Positions 1 to 7,473 of a stretch of DNA of 49,926 nt are shown here, one piece after another. The notes beneath the pieces were generated by a model. That model made no database searches and was not told the origin of the DNA. It saw only the letters and a list, made by a program, of their open reading frames with translations. Source of the stretch: an uncultured Prevotellaceae bacterium. Its GTDB lineage: Bacteria > Bacteroidota > Bacteroidia > Bacteroidales > Muribaculaceae. Position 1 is the stretch's first letter. The number at the start of each line of letters is the position of its first letter. The stretch covers positions 1 to 49,926 of the forward strand of contig ONMF01000018.1 of the NCBI GenBank assembly GCA_900318865.1, in the 5' to 3' direction. The position numbers and the translations under genes were made by a program.

Positions 1-22
1 GAATCAAATCCAGGTTAAAAGG

Positions 23-51
23 AAAGAGCCCGGTGCAATACCGAACTCTTT
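23..51 (-). terminator. Terminator-like hairpin after the island operon
   Basis: AAAGAG at 23-28 pairs with CTCTTT at 46-51 and CGGT at 31-34 pairs with ACCG at 40-43, giving a two-part stem with a 2x2 internal loop. Read on the minus strand it is followed by a T-rich stretch, so it could end transcription of the minus-strand genes starting at 5819. Positions 52-172 hold no gene that I can support. Confidence 0.4.
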
Positions 52-172
52 CTCTAAGCCATTAATTTTTAACCCGTCCAACTTTTGGGGGTCATTTCAT
101 AATCCGAGGCTTATAACCAGCTTTATTGCAACGATTACTCCATTGGGTGTGCAAAGTCACGTTGCTATATCT

Positions 173-550
173 TTAGATTTCATACATTTCTTGAAGTTCG
201 GAATAGAAGTTAATGAGTGAGCGTTGTAGATCGATGCCGCCGTCATATTCGTTGATAGGAATTTCAAACGAGCGGAGTTGTTGGATGCACTCCGAGAGGA
301 AATCAGGCGGCGAGGTGTTGAACGAGGCCATCCAGTAGCCCTTGATGCCTCGCGGCGAAAGTTCGGCATTACTGCCGTATCGCAGTTTTTCCCAAAGGAA
401 AAACATCGAGGCTTTCAACGGCTCAACATTATCGGCGATGGGTTGCTGAATATGCTTTGGCATCCCTTTGGCCGACATGATTTTGTCTTGTAACTCGCAC
501 AGCGAGTTTACAAGCAAAATGAGCTGTTCTTTTGTTTGGTAATCGCCCAT
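173..550 (-). CDS. Hypothetical protein, 125 aa
   Basis: I do not recognise this protein. It is small, soluble and acidic, predicted mostly helical, with no signal peptide or membrane segment; the N-terminal half (residues about 5-60) looks like amphipathic helices and the C-terminal half contains a possible helix pair. It is the last gene of a minus-strand run on the island, 31 bp after the preceding gene, so it may be co-transcribed with it. The overlapping plus-strand frame at 278-493 is a shadow. Base composition is intermediate between the AT-rich operon and the chromosome. The function is unknown. Confidence 0.6.
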   Translation of the reverse strand: MGDYQTKEQLILLVNSLCELQDKIMSAKGMPKHIQQPIADNVEPLKASMFFLWEKLRYGSNAELSPRGIKGYWMASFNTSPPDFLSECIQQLRSFEIPINEYDGGIDLQRSLINFYSELQEMYEI

Positions 551-581
551 TAATAATCAAATACTTTATGTAAAATATTGA

Positions 582-1352
582 TTAGATTGATCTTTCTTTA
601 ATGTTATAAGCTTCTTTAATGTATGGTATGAGTTCGTCATCTGGATTCTCTTTAATAAACTTTTTCGCTTTCTTCTTGGGAAGAATGCAAACAGCGAATA
701 AATATGTAGAGATAGTAATTATTATTCCTATAATAAGAGTTACGACAAATGTGGTCGCGGTGTCGTTGACTATTGGTTCCAAACAAATTGCTATGACTAT
801 TGTTATGATTAAAACACCAAAGATAGATGAGACGCAACCAAATTCGGAAGTTTCAAATTTATAGCGAGCTTTAGCCAGCATTTCTTTATGATGCTCTTCT
901 TCGGCTTTCTTTTGTTCTTCTTCCTTTTCTTTCAATTCTTCTTCAATCGCTTTTTGTTCAATGGCAAGGAAATACGACTTTAACTCCGATAAAGTCTTGG
1001 GAGCAAATTTATTACGATTATTGTCATCGATGAGGAATGCGTATTCTTGTGTGCCATCCCGATTAAGTGCCATCACCGAGTTGTTGAAATATTCGGGATG
1101 CAACATAACGATGGTTTCATCGGGCTGTTTGATAATCAATGATTTATTAGCTGCGACCCATCGCCATGTCCGTTGGAATCCCACTCCATTGACAGTAATC
1201 AATACGTTGCCATCAGTATCAAAGATTAACACTTCTTTATCTCCGCTATCGTTGAAAACCACCCATGGTCTATCGCATAAAGCTGTTTTAACGTCAAGAG
1301 ATTCGCTGAAACGCTTGATTCTGTTGATGGTGTCAAGAAGAAATGTTTTCAT
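582..1352 (-). CDS. Hypothetical membrane protein with coiled coil, 256 aa
   Basis: Residues 1-125 form a beta-rich soluble domain with a WRWV motif and a DGT..YAFLIDD stretch, of a kind I associate with uncharacterised Bacteroidales accessory proteins. Residues about 130-165 are a Glu/Lys-rich coiled coil. Two hydrophobic helices follow (about 174-194 and 200-225), ending in a Lys-rich cytosolic tail. There is no signal peptide, so the N-terminal domain is probably cytoplasmic. The gene is AT-rich like its neighbours. It lies 71 bp after the McrA-like gene and may be read through from the defence-like operon or have its own promoter. A membrane effector role would be speculation. Confidence 0.6.
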   Translation of the reverse strand: MKTFLLDTINRIKRFSESLDVKTALCDRPWVVFNDSGDKEVLIFDTDGNVLITVNGVGFQRTWRWVAANKSLIIKQPDETIVMLHPEYFNNSVMALNRDGTQEYAFLIDDNNRNKFAPKTLSELKSYFLAIEQKAIEEELKEKEEEQKKAEEEHHKEMLAKARYKFETSEFGCVSSIFGVLIITIVIAICLEPIVNDTATTFVVTLIIGIIITISTYLFAVCILPKKKAKKFIKENPDDELIPYIKEAYNIKERSI

Positions 1353-1423
1353 AAGTAGTTAATATTACTTTATATAATAATTTGATGATGCGTCTTAGTA
1401 CTAACACTAATTATATTGACTAG

Positions 1424-1939
1424 TTATGCGATTAGTTGACACAGGCACGTGGCGAGCAGGACTACCTGCGGTAGTGATGGCAGCGACGTGTCGGTGCGGT
1501 TAGCGAGATAAGTGTCAACGAGGACTTTGCGAAGCTGTTGGGCGGTAGCCGGCTCTTTCATCAGCTCGAAAAGTTCGTGGTCAATCTCTGCGCACTTGTA
1601 GAAGTTGCGCAGAGTGGAGATGGCATAACTGCTGGGCGAGTTGCCCAGAACACGAGGCACGAGCCTCCAGAACGGCTCACCGCTCATGTGGTAGAATGGC
1701 ATCCCGATGTTCGGCTTGAAATGAGCGATGTGGCGTGTGTAGCGCATATCGTTCAACTTGAAAGCCGTGAGCAGTGCCTCGCTCAACTCAATCTGAGGCG
1801 AGCGAATGATGCCGCACTCCACCAGGTCGATGACCGCCAACAGCAGCAGCGGCTTGTGCGGTGCCAGCTGACCACCTTTCTTGTTCACCGAAAGGTGGTC
1901 AAAGCATTGCTGATAGTATGCCAAATCCTTGATAGACAT
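1424..1939 (-). CDS. Stand-alone McrA-like N-terminal (DNA reader) domain protein
   Basis: The protein (171 aa) resembles the N-terminal domain found before HNH nucleases in McrA/ScoMcrA-like enzymes. The key stretch is APHKPLLLLAVIDLV at about residues 27-41, followed by a PFYHM..EPFW motif near residues 79-89. In that family the domain reads modified DNA, for example the sulfur-binding domain for phosphorothioate. No HNH or other nuclease motif follows: the protein stops about 20 residues after the domain, and I see no nuclease motif in the 71 bp downstream. It starts 1 bp after the DUF6339 gene ends, so it is the fourth gene of the operon. It may act as a recognition subunit. The domain assignment is by recognition only. 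Confidence 0.6.
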   Translation of the reverse strand: MSIKDLAYYQQCFDHLSVNKKGGQLAPHKPLLLLAVIDLVECGIIRSPQIELSEALLTAFKLNDMRYTRHIAHFKPNIGMPFYHMSGEPFWRLVPRVLGNSPSSYAISTLRNFYKCAEIDHELFELMKEPATAQQLRKVLVDTYLANRTDTSLPSLPQVVLLATCLCQLIA

Positions 1940-1940
1940 T

Positions 1941-2990
1941 TCAGATACTGTTTTTTAAGTCTTCTTCTGACTGAATAGCTATTATTTGAGGTCTGATTTT
2001 CTTCAACTCTGTGTAGAAAAAGTTTCGGTCAAGCGATACAAGTTGTCGTGTTCCTCCCAGCTTATTGAAATATTTTGATATATATCTTGTTCTTTGGCGA
2101 AAGAATACAGAACATAATTCTTCATCTTCCATAAGAAAACGTAAGATGCCGATAGCTGCTTCTTTGTGGCGGAATAATGGATAGTTTGCAAGATATATAG
2201 TGCGGAGGTTGATGTCACGACTGAACAGAAACTTTGTGTATTTGTATCGCTCTTCGCCGTCTGCGTTTTCATCAACAGACAGAAAAACTGCCCACCATAG
2301 GCCAGCCAAAGCGTGACGTAATGGACCATGTGCGAAAAACCAGTGGTCAAGTACATATTGTGAATTATTGAAATCGGGGTCGAGAACAGAATTAAAACGC
2401 TGCTGTACGTAAGAAAATAGTTCGGTATGCGCAAGATAGACCCAGAAAGATTTGTCGGCGGCTTGAAGCGGAGACAAATCTTGATAAGCCTCATATAACG
2501 CTACAGCTGACTCAAAATCATGCTCAATTGATGGTATCATTTTGTCAATCAGTCCCTCTGGGTGCCTGATTGAAGGAATATATAGAATATTCTCTTTTTC
2601 AATCGGGAAAATATCCAGAGCATACAGCGAAATTGAAGAGCCGTTCTTTGCGCAATCAAGAAGCGAGTCTGCATATTTCGTTTTGAATGTTTGCTGCAAC
2701 TGCATATTAGAAAAAGTCGATTGGTTTTTTTTCTTTGTGCTTTCGTTGCTATTTATTCCAACTATCTTGATTATTTCATTTCGGCCCTTATCATTCCACA
2801 TAAAGATGATTTTCTTCATGAACTGGTTGAATGTTGGTTTCCCCCAGTCCTTGTAGTCATCATTCAATGTCATTTCTCCAGTTAAAGAGGAGACAACTCC
2901 TTTTTCAAATAAGAGTTTTTTTAATTGAATATAAGACAGATTGACGGCTCTCGTGATGTCAGCAGTTGTATAAATGTATTCTTCGCTCAT
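1941..2990 (-). CDS. DUF6339-type protein, 349 aa
   Basis: The central part matches my recollection of the uncharacterised DUF6339 family: FWVYLAHTEL at residues 182-191 and an aromatic-rich segment WFFAH...LRHALAGLWW around residues 217-233, then a helical region (about 250-300). Residues 6-33 look like a helix-turn-helix or winged-helix segment. There are no signal peptide or membrane helices. The gene begins 2 bp after the 289-aa gene ends and ends 1 bp before the McrA-like gene, so it is translationally linked to both. It is AT-rich. The biochemical role of DUF6339 is not known to me; the repeated H/W motifs suggest a conserved active or binding site. Confidence 0.65.
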   Translation of the reverse strand: MSEEYIYTTADITRAVNLSYIQLKKLLFEKGVVSSLTGEMTLNDDYKDWGKPTFNQFMKKIIFMWNDKGRNEIIKIVGINSNESTKKKNQSTFSNMQLQQTFKTKYADSLLDCAKNGSSISLYALDIFPIEKENILYIPSIRHPEGLIDKMIPSIEHDFESAVALYEAYQDLSPLQAADKSFWVYLAHTELFSYVQQRFNSVLDPDFNNSQYVLDHWFFAHGPLRHALAGLWWAVFLSVDENADGEERYKYTKFLFSRDINLRTIYLANYPLFRHKEAAIGILRFLMEDEELCSVFFRQRTRYISKYFNKLGGTRQLVSLDRNFFYTELKKIRPQIIAIQSEEDLKNSI

Positions 2991-2992
2991 TG

Positions 2993-3862
2993 TTAGTCGT
3001 TATTATCTGATGCGTCACCCATTAACAAAAGAGTATTGAATAATCGTCCGTAAGGATTGGAAAGTAATGTTTGTGCAAGTTCTATAATATCATCAGTTTC
3101 AAGAGTTTCTAAAACATTGCGTGCACGAAGGTCAGCAAAAGTCGCCTCAGTATCGACACGATATTGAATGGTACGTGCCCAAAGTGTATTTTCAAAGTTG
3201 TTGAAATTTAGCATTGCTGCGACTAGTGCATTGAGCACCAATGAAGAATGAATAATATTGGCAAAACTTGGGTTGCCCATTATACTTTCTTTGTACTGTT
3301 GATACATTGCTGTAGGCAGTTGTATGTCAATCTTTGGATTGTCGAAATTAAATCGAGGAATACTTAATGTTGGGCCTTCAGTGATTTGCATGAATGATCC
3401 GACAGATTTTAACTTGTCGTATTTAATATCTACATCATATGAATACTCTCCCAAGAAACCTAGCAGGTCGCCGGGTTCCAAGTCAAATTCAAATCCCTTA
3501 TAATCTTCGTGAAATTCAGGATTTGTATAGTGTGAAATGGGGCTAATAACTGTTATTGTAAATTGAAAATTGATACGTCCTCCAATGTGGTTTTTAGGAA
3601 TAACTATCTCAAATTTTGGAGATTGAGAAGTAAAACATTTACGATAGAGAGTATTTATTGAAGTGACTTCGCAAATATACATCGCGTAACCACGTTTTAC
3701 TAGACGATGTATTGAGGAGTTCCTCATGTCAAACTCGGCGGTAAACTTATAGCTCGCCTTGTCGGAAGTTACTTCAGGTGATCTTAAAAAAGAGGGCTTG
3801 GGTGAAACATCATCACCGATACCCAAAACTGGATATGGAAAAGAAAGGTTACTGATTTTCAT
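2993..3862 (-). CDS. Unknown protein of GHKL-ATPase operon, 289 aa
   Basis: I do not recognise a named family. Residues about 1-190 are rich in beta-strand patterns (long alternating hydrophobic/polar runs such as GRINFQFTITV), and residues 195-289 are helical and hydrophobic but not membrane-spanning. There is no signal peptide. The ATG lies inside the 3' end of the ATPase gene (14 bp overlap), and the stop is 2 bp before the DUF6339 start. Such tight coupling implies a partner produced in ratio with the ATPase. The sequence is AT-rich like the ATPase gene. It could be an adaptor joining the ATPase to the downstream proteins, but that is inference. Confidence 0.6.
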   Translation of the reverse strand: MKISNLSFPYPVLGIGDDVSPKPSFLRSPEVTSDKASYKFTAEFDMRNSSIHRLVKRGYAMYICEVTSINTLYRKCFTSQSPKFEIVIPKNHIGGRINFQFTITVISPISHYTNPEFHEDYKGFEFDLEPGDLLGFLGEYSYDVDIKYDKLKSVGSFMQITEGPTLSIPRFNFDNPKIDIQLPTAMYQQYKESIMGNPSFANIIHSSLVLNALVAAMLNFNNFENTLWARTIQYRVDTEATFADLRARNVLETLETDDIIELAQTLLSNPYGRLFNTLLLMGDASDNND

Positions 3863-5819
3863 ATGCTTTCAGTTTTAATGCGTGTCGCATTTTGTCCTTA
3901 AACTTTATCGTGATGATGTTGCGCCCCTCATCAAGGATGACATCTGTTAGTAGGTTCCCTTTTATCTCACCATTATCAGTGTAAACCACATCAACAACAT
4001 CGTCAATTTGTTCTCCTATAGTTATCAATTCAAGTTCACCCTGTATTACATCACGTGGGCAGTGAATAATCAATTTGTGCTCGTATCCGTCTGCTATTTT
4101 CTGTGCAACCACACGGAATTGCACAGGAAGATATGTTTTGTATGTACCTTGTTTGTTGTTAATTGTGGTTTCCTCGAAACGGTTTCCTGCGCCTGGCTTT
4201 CCACCAGGAATTTTGGTGTGCGGGCGTCGGTTCGACGTCCCGGCGACAACATCTTTGCCATCTTCACTAGAAGCAGCATCATGGCTGCCACGCTCAATAA
4301 TCCTTACAGAACCGATGTTGGTTTTTTCATCGGAGTTGTCATCTTTTTTATTGAGTGTTGAGATTTGCGTTGTGAGTGAAACTCCCTCGTCTTTGGTCTT
4401 ACCAGTCGGGCTACCCACAAGGTGGTCAGCTTCACTGTCTTCATCATCAACAAGATTCTCGGGAATATAGAGGTAATCATTCAATCCTGTAATATCAAGA
4501 GCTGTCTCTTGATTTGTGGCAAATACTCGTTCAATACAATTGGTGATGAAGTCTTGAATTTCATCAAGTGCTTGCTTGCCGACTGGGTTGATATGGAAAC
4601 CATCTGCTGCTTTCCAATTACCCTTATCCCAAATGTCGTGAGCCGGGTTCTCCAAGCTTTGGAGAATCTTGTCACCTTTTTCATTGGCGCAAATAAACAC
4701 TCCATACAAACCTAGATATGACGAGCGTTTTTTAGCATAAACCATCATTAGTGGTTTCCGCATATACATAATTTTATCCTTAACATCCTTGCATTTAATT
4801 AAGTATAGCGTAACCTCTCCCAGAATTGGAATGTTTTCATTGAATCTAAAGCAGTTCTTGTTTGCCCCATATTCACTAACGGCTACAAAGTAAGGATGTG
4901 GATTGGCTTTCCTTGACTTGTCGATGAGGTCAGGAAAGTGTTGTTCCATCATTTCTTTCAAGTTATCTTTAGAAATGATGACTCCTAAGACGTTGATAAT
5001 GAGTCTTTCCTCGTGAATGGCAAGCCAAAAACTTCGCAGGGCTTCCTCAATCATTTGGGTCTTCATATCTTCTATTGCATCAACATCTAATTTAAAGCCT
5101 AGAATGTAGAAATCGGAGCCATTACGGTCACGACGAAATTCTTGAGGTATTCTTTCATTATCTACTATAGGCTTGCCGGAATTGTTGTCGTAGAAACCAA
5201 CGGCTTGTACTTTCTCTCCTTGATACTCATGGGTACATAACCAAGACACACCTTCAAAAACATGCTGCCCTTCATTTGTGAGAGTTGACACCAAAACACT
5301 TGAAATGGTTGAAAGCTGAAAATATGCTGATTTGCCAAAACCAAAAGAGCCACCACTTTCCTGATCAACTTTAGCACTGACACCACCTGCAAGCGCAAAA
5401 GCATAAAACGGACTTTTAGTTGTGTTGTCGTACTTCATTCCTTTAGTGTTGTAGTCCGATACCTTGATGTAAGGGAAAAGGCTGTTGCCATCTAGCTTGA
5501 ATGAAGTGAGAGAATCTTCCATTCGCTGATAATACTCAACGGCCTTATCGTTCCAATCGTAGTAATCGCCACACGCTAAGATGTGGTCGCTTAACTCAAA
5601 GAAATTAGGATAGTTTTGCGACTTCATAATGCCTACTGAAAATACGACTTTCACCGGTTTAGTGCGGTCATCAACTGCATCAAGCGAGTTTTGCACAGCC
5701 TCGCGAACCAATGATTCGTAGGGCTGTGACCTAAAGTTTTGCATCATCGCATTATTTGGACCAGTTTCCTGACCACTATGCGGTGCAAAATGCCATCTAC
5801 AATCTAGTTCTGTACTCAT
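3849..5819 (-). CDS. GHKL (HSP90/MutL-like) ATPase, 656 aa
   Basis: The N-terminal 200 residues carry GHKL nucleotide-binding motifs: N-box E40-A-V-Q-N44 followed by SLDA; G1-like VSDYNTKG with Asp122; and a glycine-rich lid GGSFGFGKS at residues 156-164. The central region (about 230-450) resembles a transducer domain. Residues about 465-560 are low-complexity and probably disordered, followed by a beta-rich C-terminal domain. This architecture differs from MutL, GyrB and HtpG, and suits accessory GHKL proteins of bacterial defence loci. It is the first gene of a four-gene operon and overlaps the next gene by 14 bp. It probably switches conformation with ATP to control the partner proteins. 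The ATPase fold is clear; the system's job is inferred. Confidence 0.8.
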   Translation of the reverse strand: MSTELDCRWHFAPHSGQETGPNNAMMQNFRSQPYESLVREAVQNSLDAVDDRTKPVKVVFSVGIMKSQNYPNFFELSDHILACGDYYDWNDKAVEYYQRMEDSLTSFKLDGNSLFPYIKVSDYNTKGMKYDNTTKSPFYAFALAGGVSAKVDQESGGSFGFGKSAYFQLSTISSVLVSTLTNEGQHVFEGVSWLCTHEYQGEKVQAVGFYDNNSGKPIVDNERIPQEFRRDRNGSDFYILGFKLDVDAIEDMKTQMIEEALRSFWLAIHEERLIINVLGVIISKDNLKEMMEQHFPDLIDKSRKANPHPYFVAVSEYGANKNCFRFNENIPILGEVTLYLIKCKDVKDKIMYMRKPLMMVYAKKRSSYLGLYGVFICANEKGDKILQSLENPAHDIWDKGNWKAADGFHINPVGKQALDEIQDFITNCIERVFATNQETALDITGLNDYLYIPENLVDDEDSEADHLVGSPTGKTKDEGVSLTTQISTLNKKDDNSDEKTNIGSVRIIERGSHDAASSEDGKDVVAGTSNRRPHTKIPGGKPGAGNRFEETTINNKQGTYKTYLPVQFRVVAQKIADGYEHKLIIHCPRDVIQGELELITIGEQIDDVVDVVYTDNGEIKGNLLTDVILDEGRNIITIKFKDKMRHALKLKAYENQ

Positions 5820-5853
5820 GTACTTGTAGTTATCTTCTAAGTTGACTGTATTT

Positions 5854-6345
5854 TTACGGTTCGGCGGCCATTAGTGGCGCTGTCTCTTCGTTTTCGTTAT
5901 ATGGAGCGGTGGGCTCGCTGGCGTAGCCCGACATTTCGAGGTCGGTGATGGAGTCGCCGGTGATGTAGAGATACATTGCCACAACTATGCTGATGGCGGC
6001 GTTGATCTCCTGCTCGCTGGCGGTGGGAGCGGTGTGCGCCTGGTCGTTGCGCCAGTTGGTCACCATGTCGAGATACTGGGCATATTTGCGCTGCTCATCG
6101 CTCGTGTAGGTCTCATACTTCTTTGCGTTGCGCAGCCGCCTCAACGCGTCGGTGTAGTGCACGGCGTTGCCGTAGGTGACTTTCTTCCCGTCGTCGTTGC
6201 TCATTTCCTCGTTATGGATGAGGTAATAGAACTTCTCCAAGTCGGGGTCGCTGAAGTCCATGAGCTGCGCCATGAAGCCGTACTGACGCACATAGCGGTT
6301 GACGAGCTTGGGGTAACGAATATTTGCGTTCTTGTTTACCGGCAT
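5854..6345 (-). CDS. Probable HEPN-domain protein with Rx4H motif
   Basis: The protein (163 aa from the ATG at 6345; a TTG at 6372 would add nine residues) is mostly helical. It contains WRNDQAH, an Rx4H motif with Asn directly after Arg, the usual signature of HEPN ribonucleases. A helix with PTASEQEINAAISIVVAMYL follows, as at the end of HEPN domains. A similar tail is also found at the C-terminus of some helicase/restriction proteins, so this could instead be a detached C-terminal domain. It lies 34 bp upstream of the GHKL ATPase on the same strand and is more GC-rich than that gene, suggesting a different origin. I chose ATG over TTG because TTG starts are rare. Confidence 0.55.
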   Translation of the reverse strand: MPVNKNANIRYPKLVNRYVRQYGFMAQLMDFSDPDLEKFYYLIHNEEMSNDDGKKVTYGNAVHYTDALRRLRNAKKYETYTSDEQRKYAQYLDMVTNWRNDQAHTAPTASEQEINAAISIVVAMYLYITGDSITDLEMSGYASEPTAPYNENEETAPLMAAEP

Positions 6346-6626
6346 GATGTTAATGCTTTTTGGCAGGCTCAATAAGATGAAATCTTATTGTTATAATCCA
6401 CAAAATTAGTAAAAATATATTTTATACAAGGTGGCGATACTGCCAAATTGTGGATAACTTGATGAAATTTTGCCCGAAAGCCGCATTTTCAGGGCGTTTG
6501 AGAGCAAAAAATGCCTTGAAAACAATCATCAGGACTCACTTCTTCGGCAATTTCCGTCGCAAAGAAAAACTCTAACTGTGCGCTCTATCTGCACAGCAAA
6601 ACTTTTTTTCAAAAAAGTGTGTTTTT

Positions 6627-6953
6627 TTATCTTTTCAGCGTGAACCTGCAGCCGGGATAGTTGCTGCATCCATAGAATGAGCCATAGCGACCATGACGCA
6701 AGATAAGTCGGCCTCCACACCGTGGACAGATACCTTGATTGATGGTCTGTTGCCTGTTGTAAACGTTGCTGCGTACATTCTCAACGTGTCTGCGGTGAGT
6801 TCCTTTCTCTTGTATAGCAGCTTGCTGAATCTTATTGCAAAAGTCCCCATCTGTCTCTGTATTGCGAGACAAAGTCTCGTACTCGCACGCAAACTTGTCC
6901 TGAACAAACAGCTTCCCCAGCGCTTCGCCTTTCTTGAGAGAGGGTGAGGACAA
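6627..6953 (-). pseudogene. 5'-truncated NERD / topoisomerase zinc-ribbon protein
   Basis: The open frame ends with a topoisomerase-type C4 zinc ribbon (CPRCGGRL...GCSNYPGC, four Cys), preceded by a helical segment containing HRRHVENVRSNVYN. This is the usual C-terminus of nuclease-related-domain (NERD) proteins, but the catalytic NERD domain is missing. The frame is closed by TGA at 6957-6959, inside the partial copy of the tRNA-Ser 3' end, and the only start is a TTG within that repeat. The gene therefore appears to have been cut at an att-like junction. The remaining frame is intact for about 108 codons. Positions 6346-6626 upstream of the HEPN gene contain no gene I can support. Confidence 0.6.
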
Positions 6954-6958
6954 GATTC
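6946..6958 (-). repeat. Partial copy of tRNA-Ser 3' end (att-like scar 2)
   Basis: The 13-bp GAGGACAAGATTC (plus strand) is identical to part of the TpsiC/acceptor region of the tRNA-Ser gene at 7198-7210. It shares 16 bp, extending to ...TTCACT, with the other copy starting at 6999. It marks the 5' break of the NERD remnant. Confidence 0.6.
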
Positions 6959-6996
6959 ACTAGTATTGGATGTCGGCTGCACTCGGCACCCAGAGA

Positions 6997-7011
6997 GAGA
7001 GGACAAGATTC
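6997..7011 (-). repeat. Partial copy of tRNA-Ser 3' end (att-like scar 1)
   Basis: GAGAGGACAAGATTC is identical to 7196-7210 in the tRNA-Ser gene. Short direct repeats of a tRNA 3' end are what tyrosine-recombinase islands leave at integration borders. No integrase is in the window. Confidence 0.65.
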
Positions 7012-7059
7012 ACTCGCATTCGCTCGTGCATCTTGGAGCGCTCCCGCGGGGCCGCTGCA

Positions 7060-7191
7060 TAATGTGAAAGAAACGGCACCTTGGCGGTGCATTCGTTTTA
7101 TTGCTATCACCCCCACAACAAGCGAGCTTGCTGTCGGGGTGATAACAACAAAACGGCCTCAACTATCGTCGAGACCGTTTCTTTCACATTA
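7060..7191. repeat. Nested inverted repeat next to tRNA-Ser
   Basis: The outer arms at 7060-7076 and 7175-7191 are perfect 17-bp inverted copies (TAATGTGAAAGAAACGG and its complement). Inner arms around 7094-7113 and 7136-7155 (GTTTTATTGCTATCACCCC versus GGGGTGATAACAACAAAAC) pair with two mismatches. Each half carries its own side hairpin (7076-7090; 7151-7180), and the apex has a CAAG/CTTG hairpin. The halves look like two inverted, diverged copies of the same tRNA 3' flank. Confidence 0.7.
7151..7180 (-). terminator. Intrinsic terminator of tRNA-Ser
   Basis: On the minus strand AAACGGTCTC pairs with GAGGCCGTTT (10 bp, one G-T wobble) around a 10-nt loop, followed by TTTTGTTGTT. It lies 14 bp past the 3' end of tRNA-Ser. 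A second, opposite-facing hairpin of the same kind (GCACC ttggc GGTGC, then a T-rich stretch) lies at 7076-7097. Confidence 0.65.
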
Positions 7192-7193
7192 GG

Positions 7194-7280
7194 CGGAGAG
7201 GACAAGATTCGAACTTGCGGTAGAGTTACCCCTACGGCAGTTTAGCAAACTGCTGGTTTCAGCCACTCACCCACCTCTCC
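7194..7280 (-). tRNA. tRNA-Ser (anticodon GCU)
   Basis: An 87-nt class II tRNA. The acceptor stem GGAGAGG (7274-7280) pairs with CCTCTCC (7195-7201), with discriminator G at 7194. The anticodon stem GCAGT/ACTGC encloses the loop TTGCTAA, so the anticodon is GCT. The long variable arm fits serine, and the TpsiC loop is GTTCGAATC. CCA is not encoded. Its 3' end faces the accessory island and is partly duplicated there, so it is the probable integration site. Confidence 0.92.
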
Positions 7281-7410
7281 AGTGCTTGAAGTGCCGAAAA
7301 TTTCACTAAGCGACTGCAAAGGTAATATAATTTTTGAAACCGACAAAGTTTTTGCCAAATTTTATTTCACTTGCGCCGCTCTGACGTAAAATTCAACGTG
7401 AAATGCGACA

Positions 7411-7447
7411 GGCCGGTCCAAGCGGCTCACGCCGCAAGTTGCCGGCC
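7411..7447. other. GC-rich hairpin 3' of creD
   Basis: GGCCGG at 7411-7416 pairs with CCGGCC at 7442-7447, enclosing GCGGC/GCCGC at 7422-7426 and 7431-7435. It lies just after the creD stop on the minus strand. There is no T-run, so it is not a classical intrinsic terminator, but it may stabilise the mRNA end. Nothing else was seen between 7281 and 7473. Confidence 0.4.
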
Positions 7448-7473
7448 CGCCCCCAAATCATGGACGCCCGGTG

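Noticed and set aside
6832..7116. 94-codon frame across the tRNA-flank repeats
   Set aside because: It is built from the repeated tRNA 3' fragments and the inverted repeat, and overlaps the NERD remnant in another frame.
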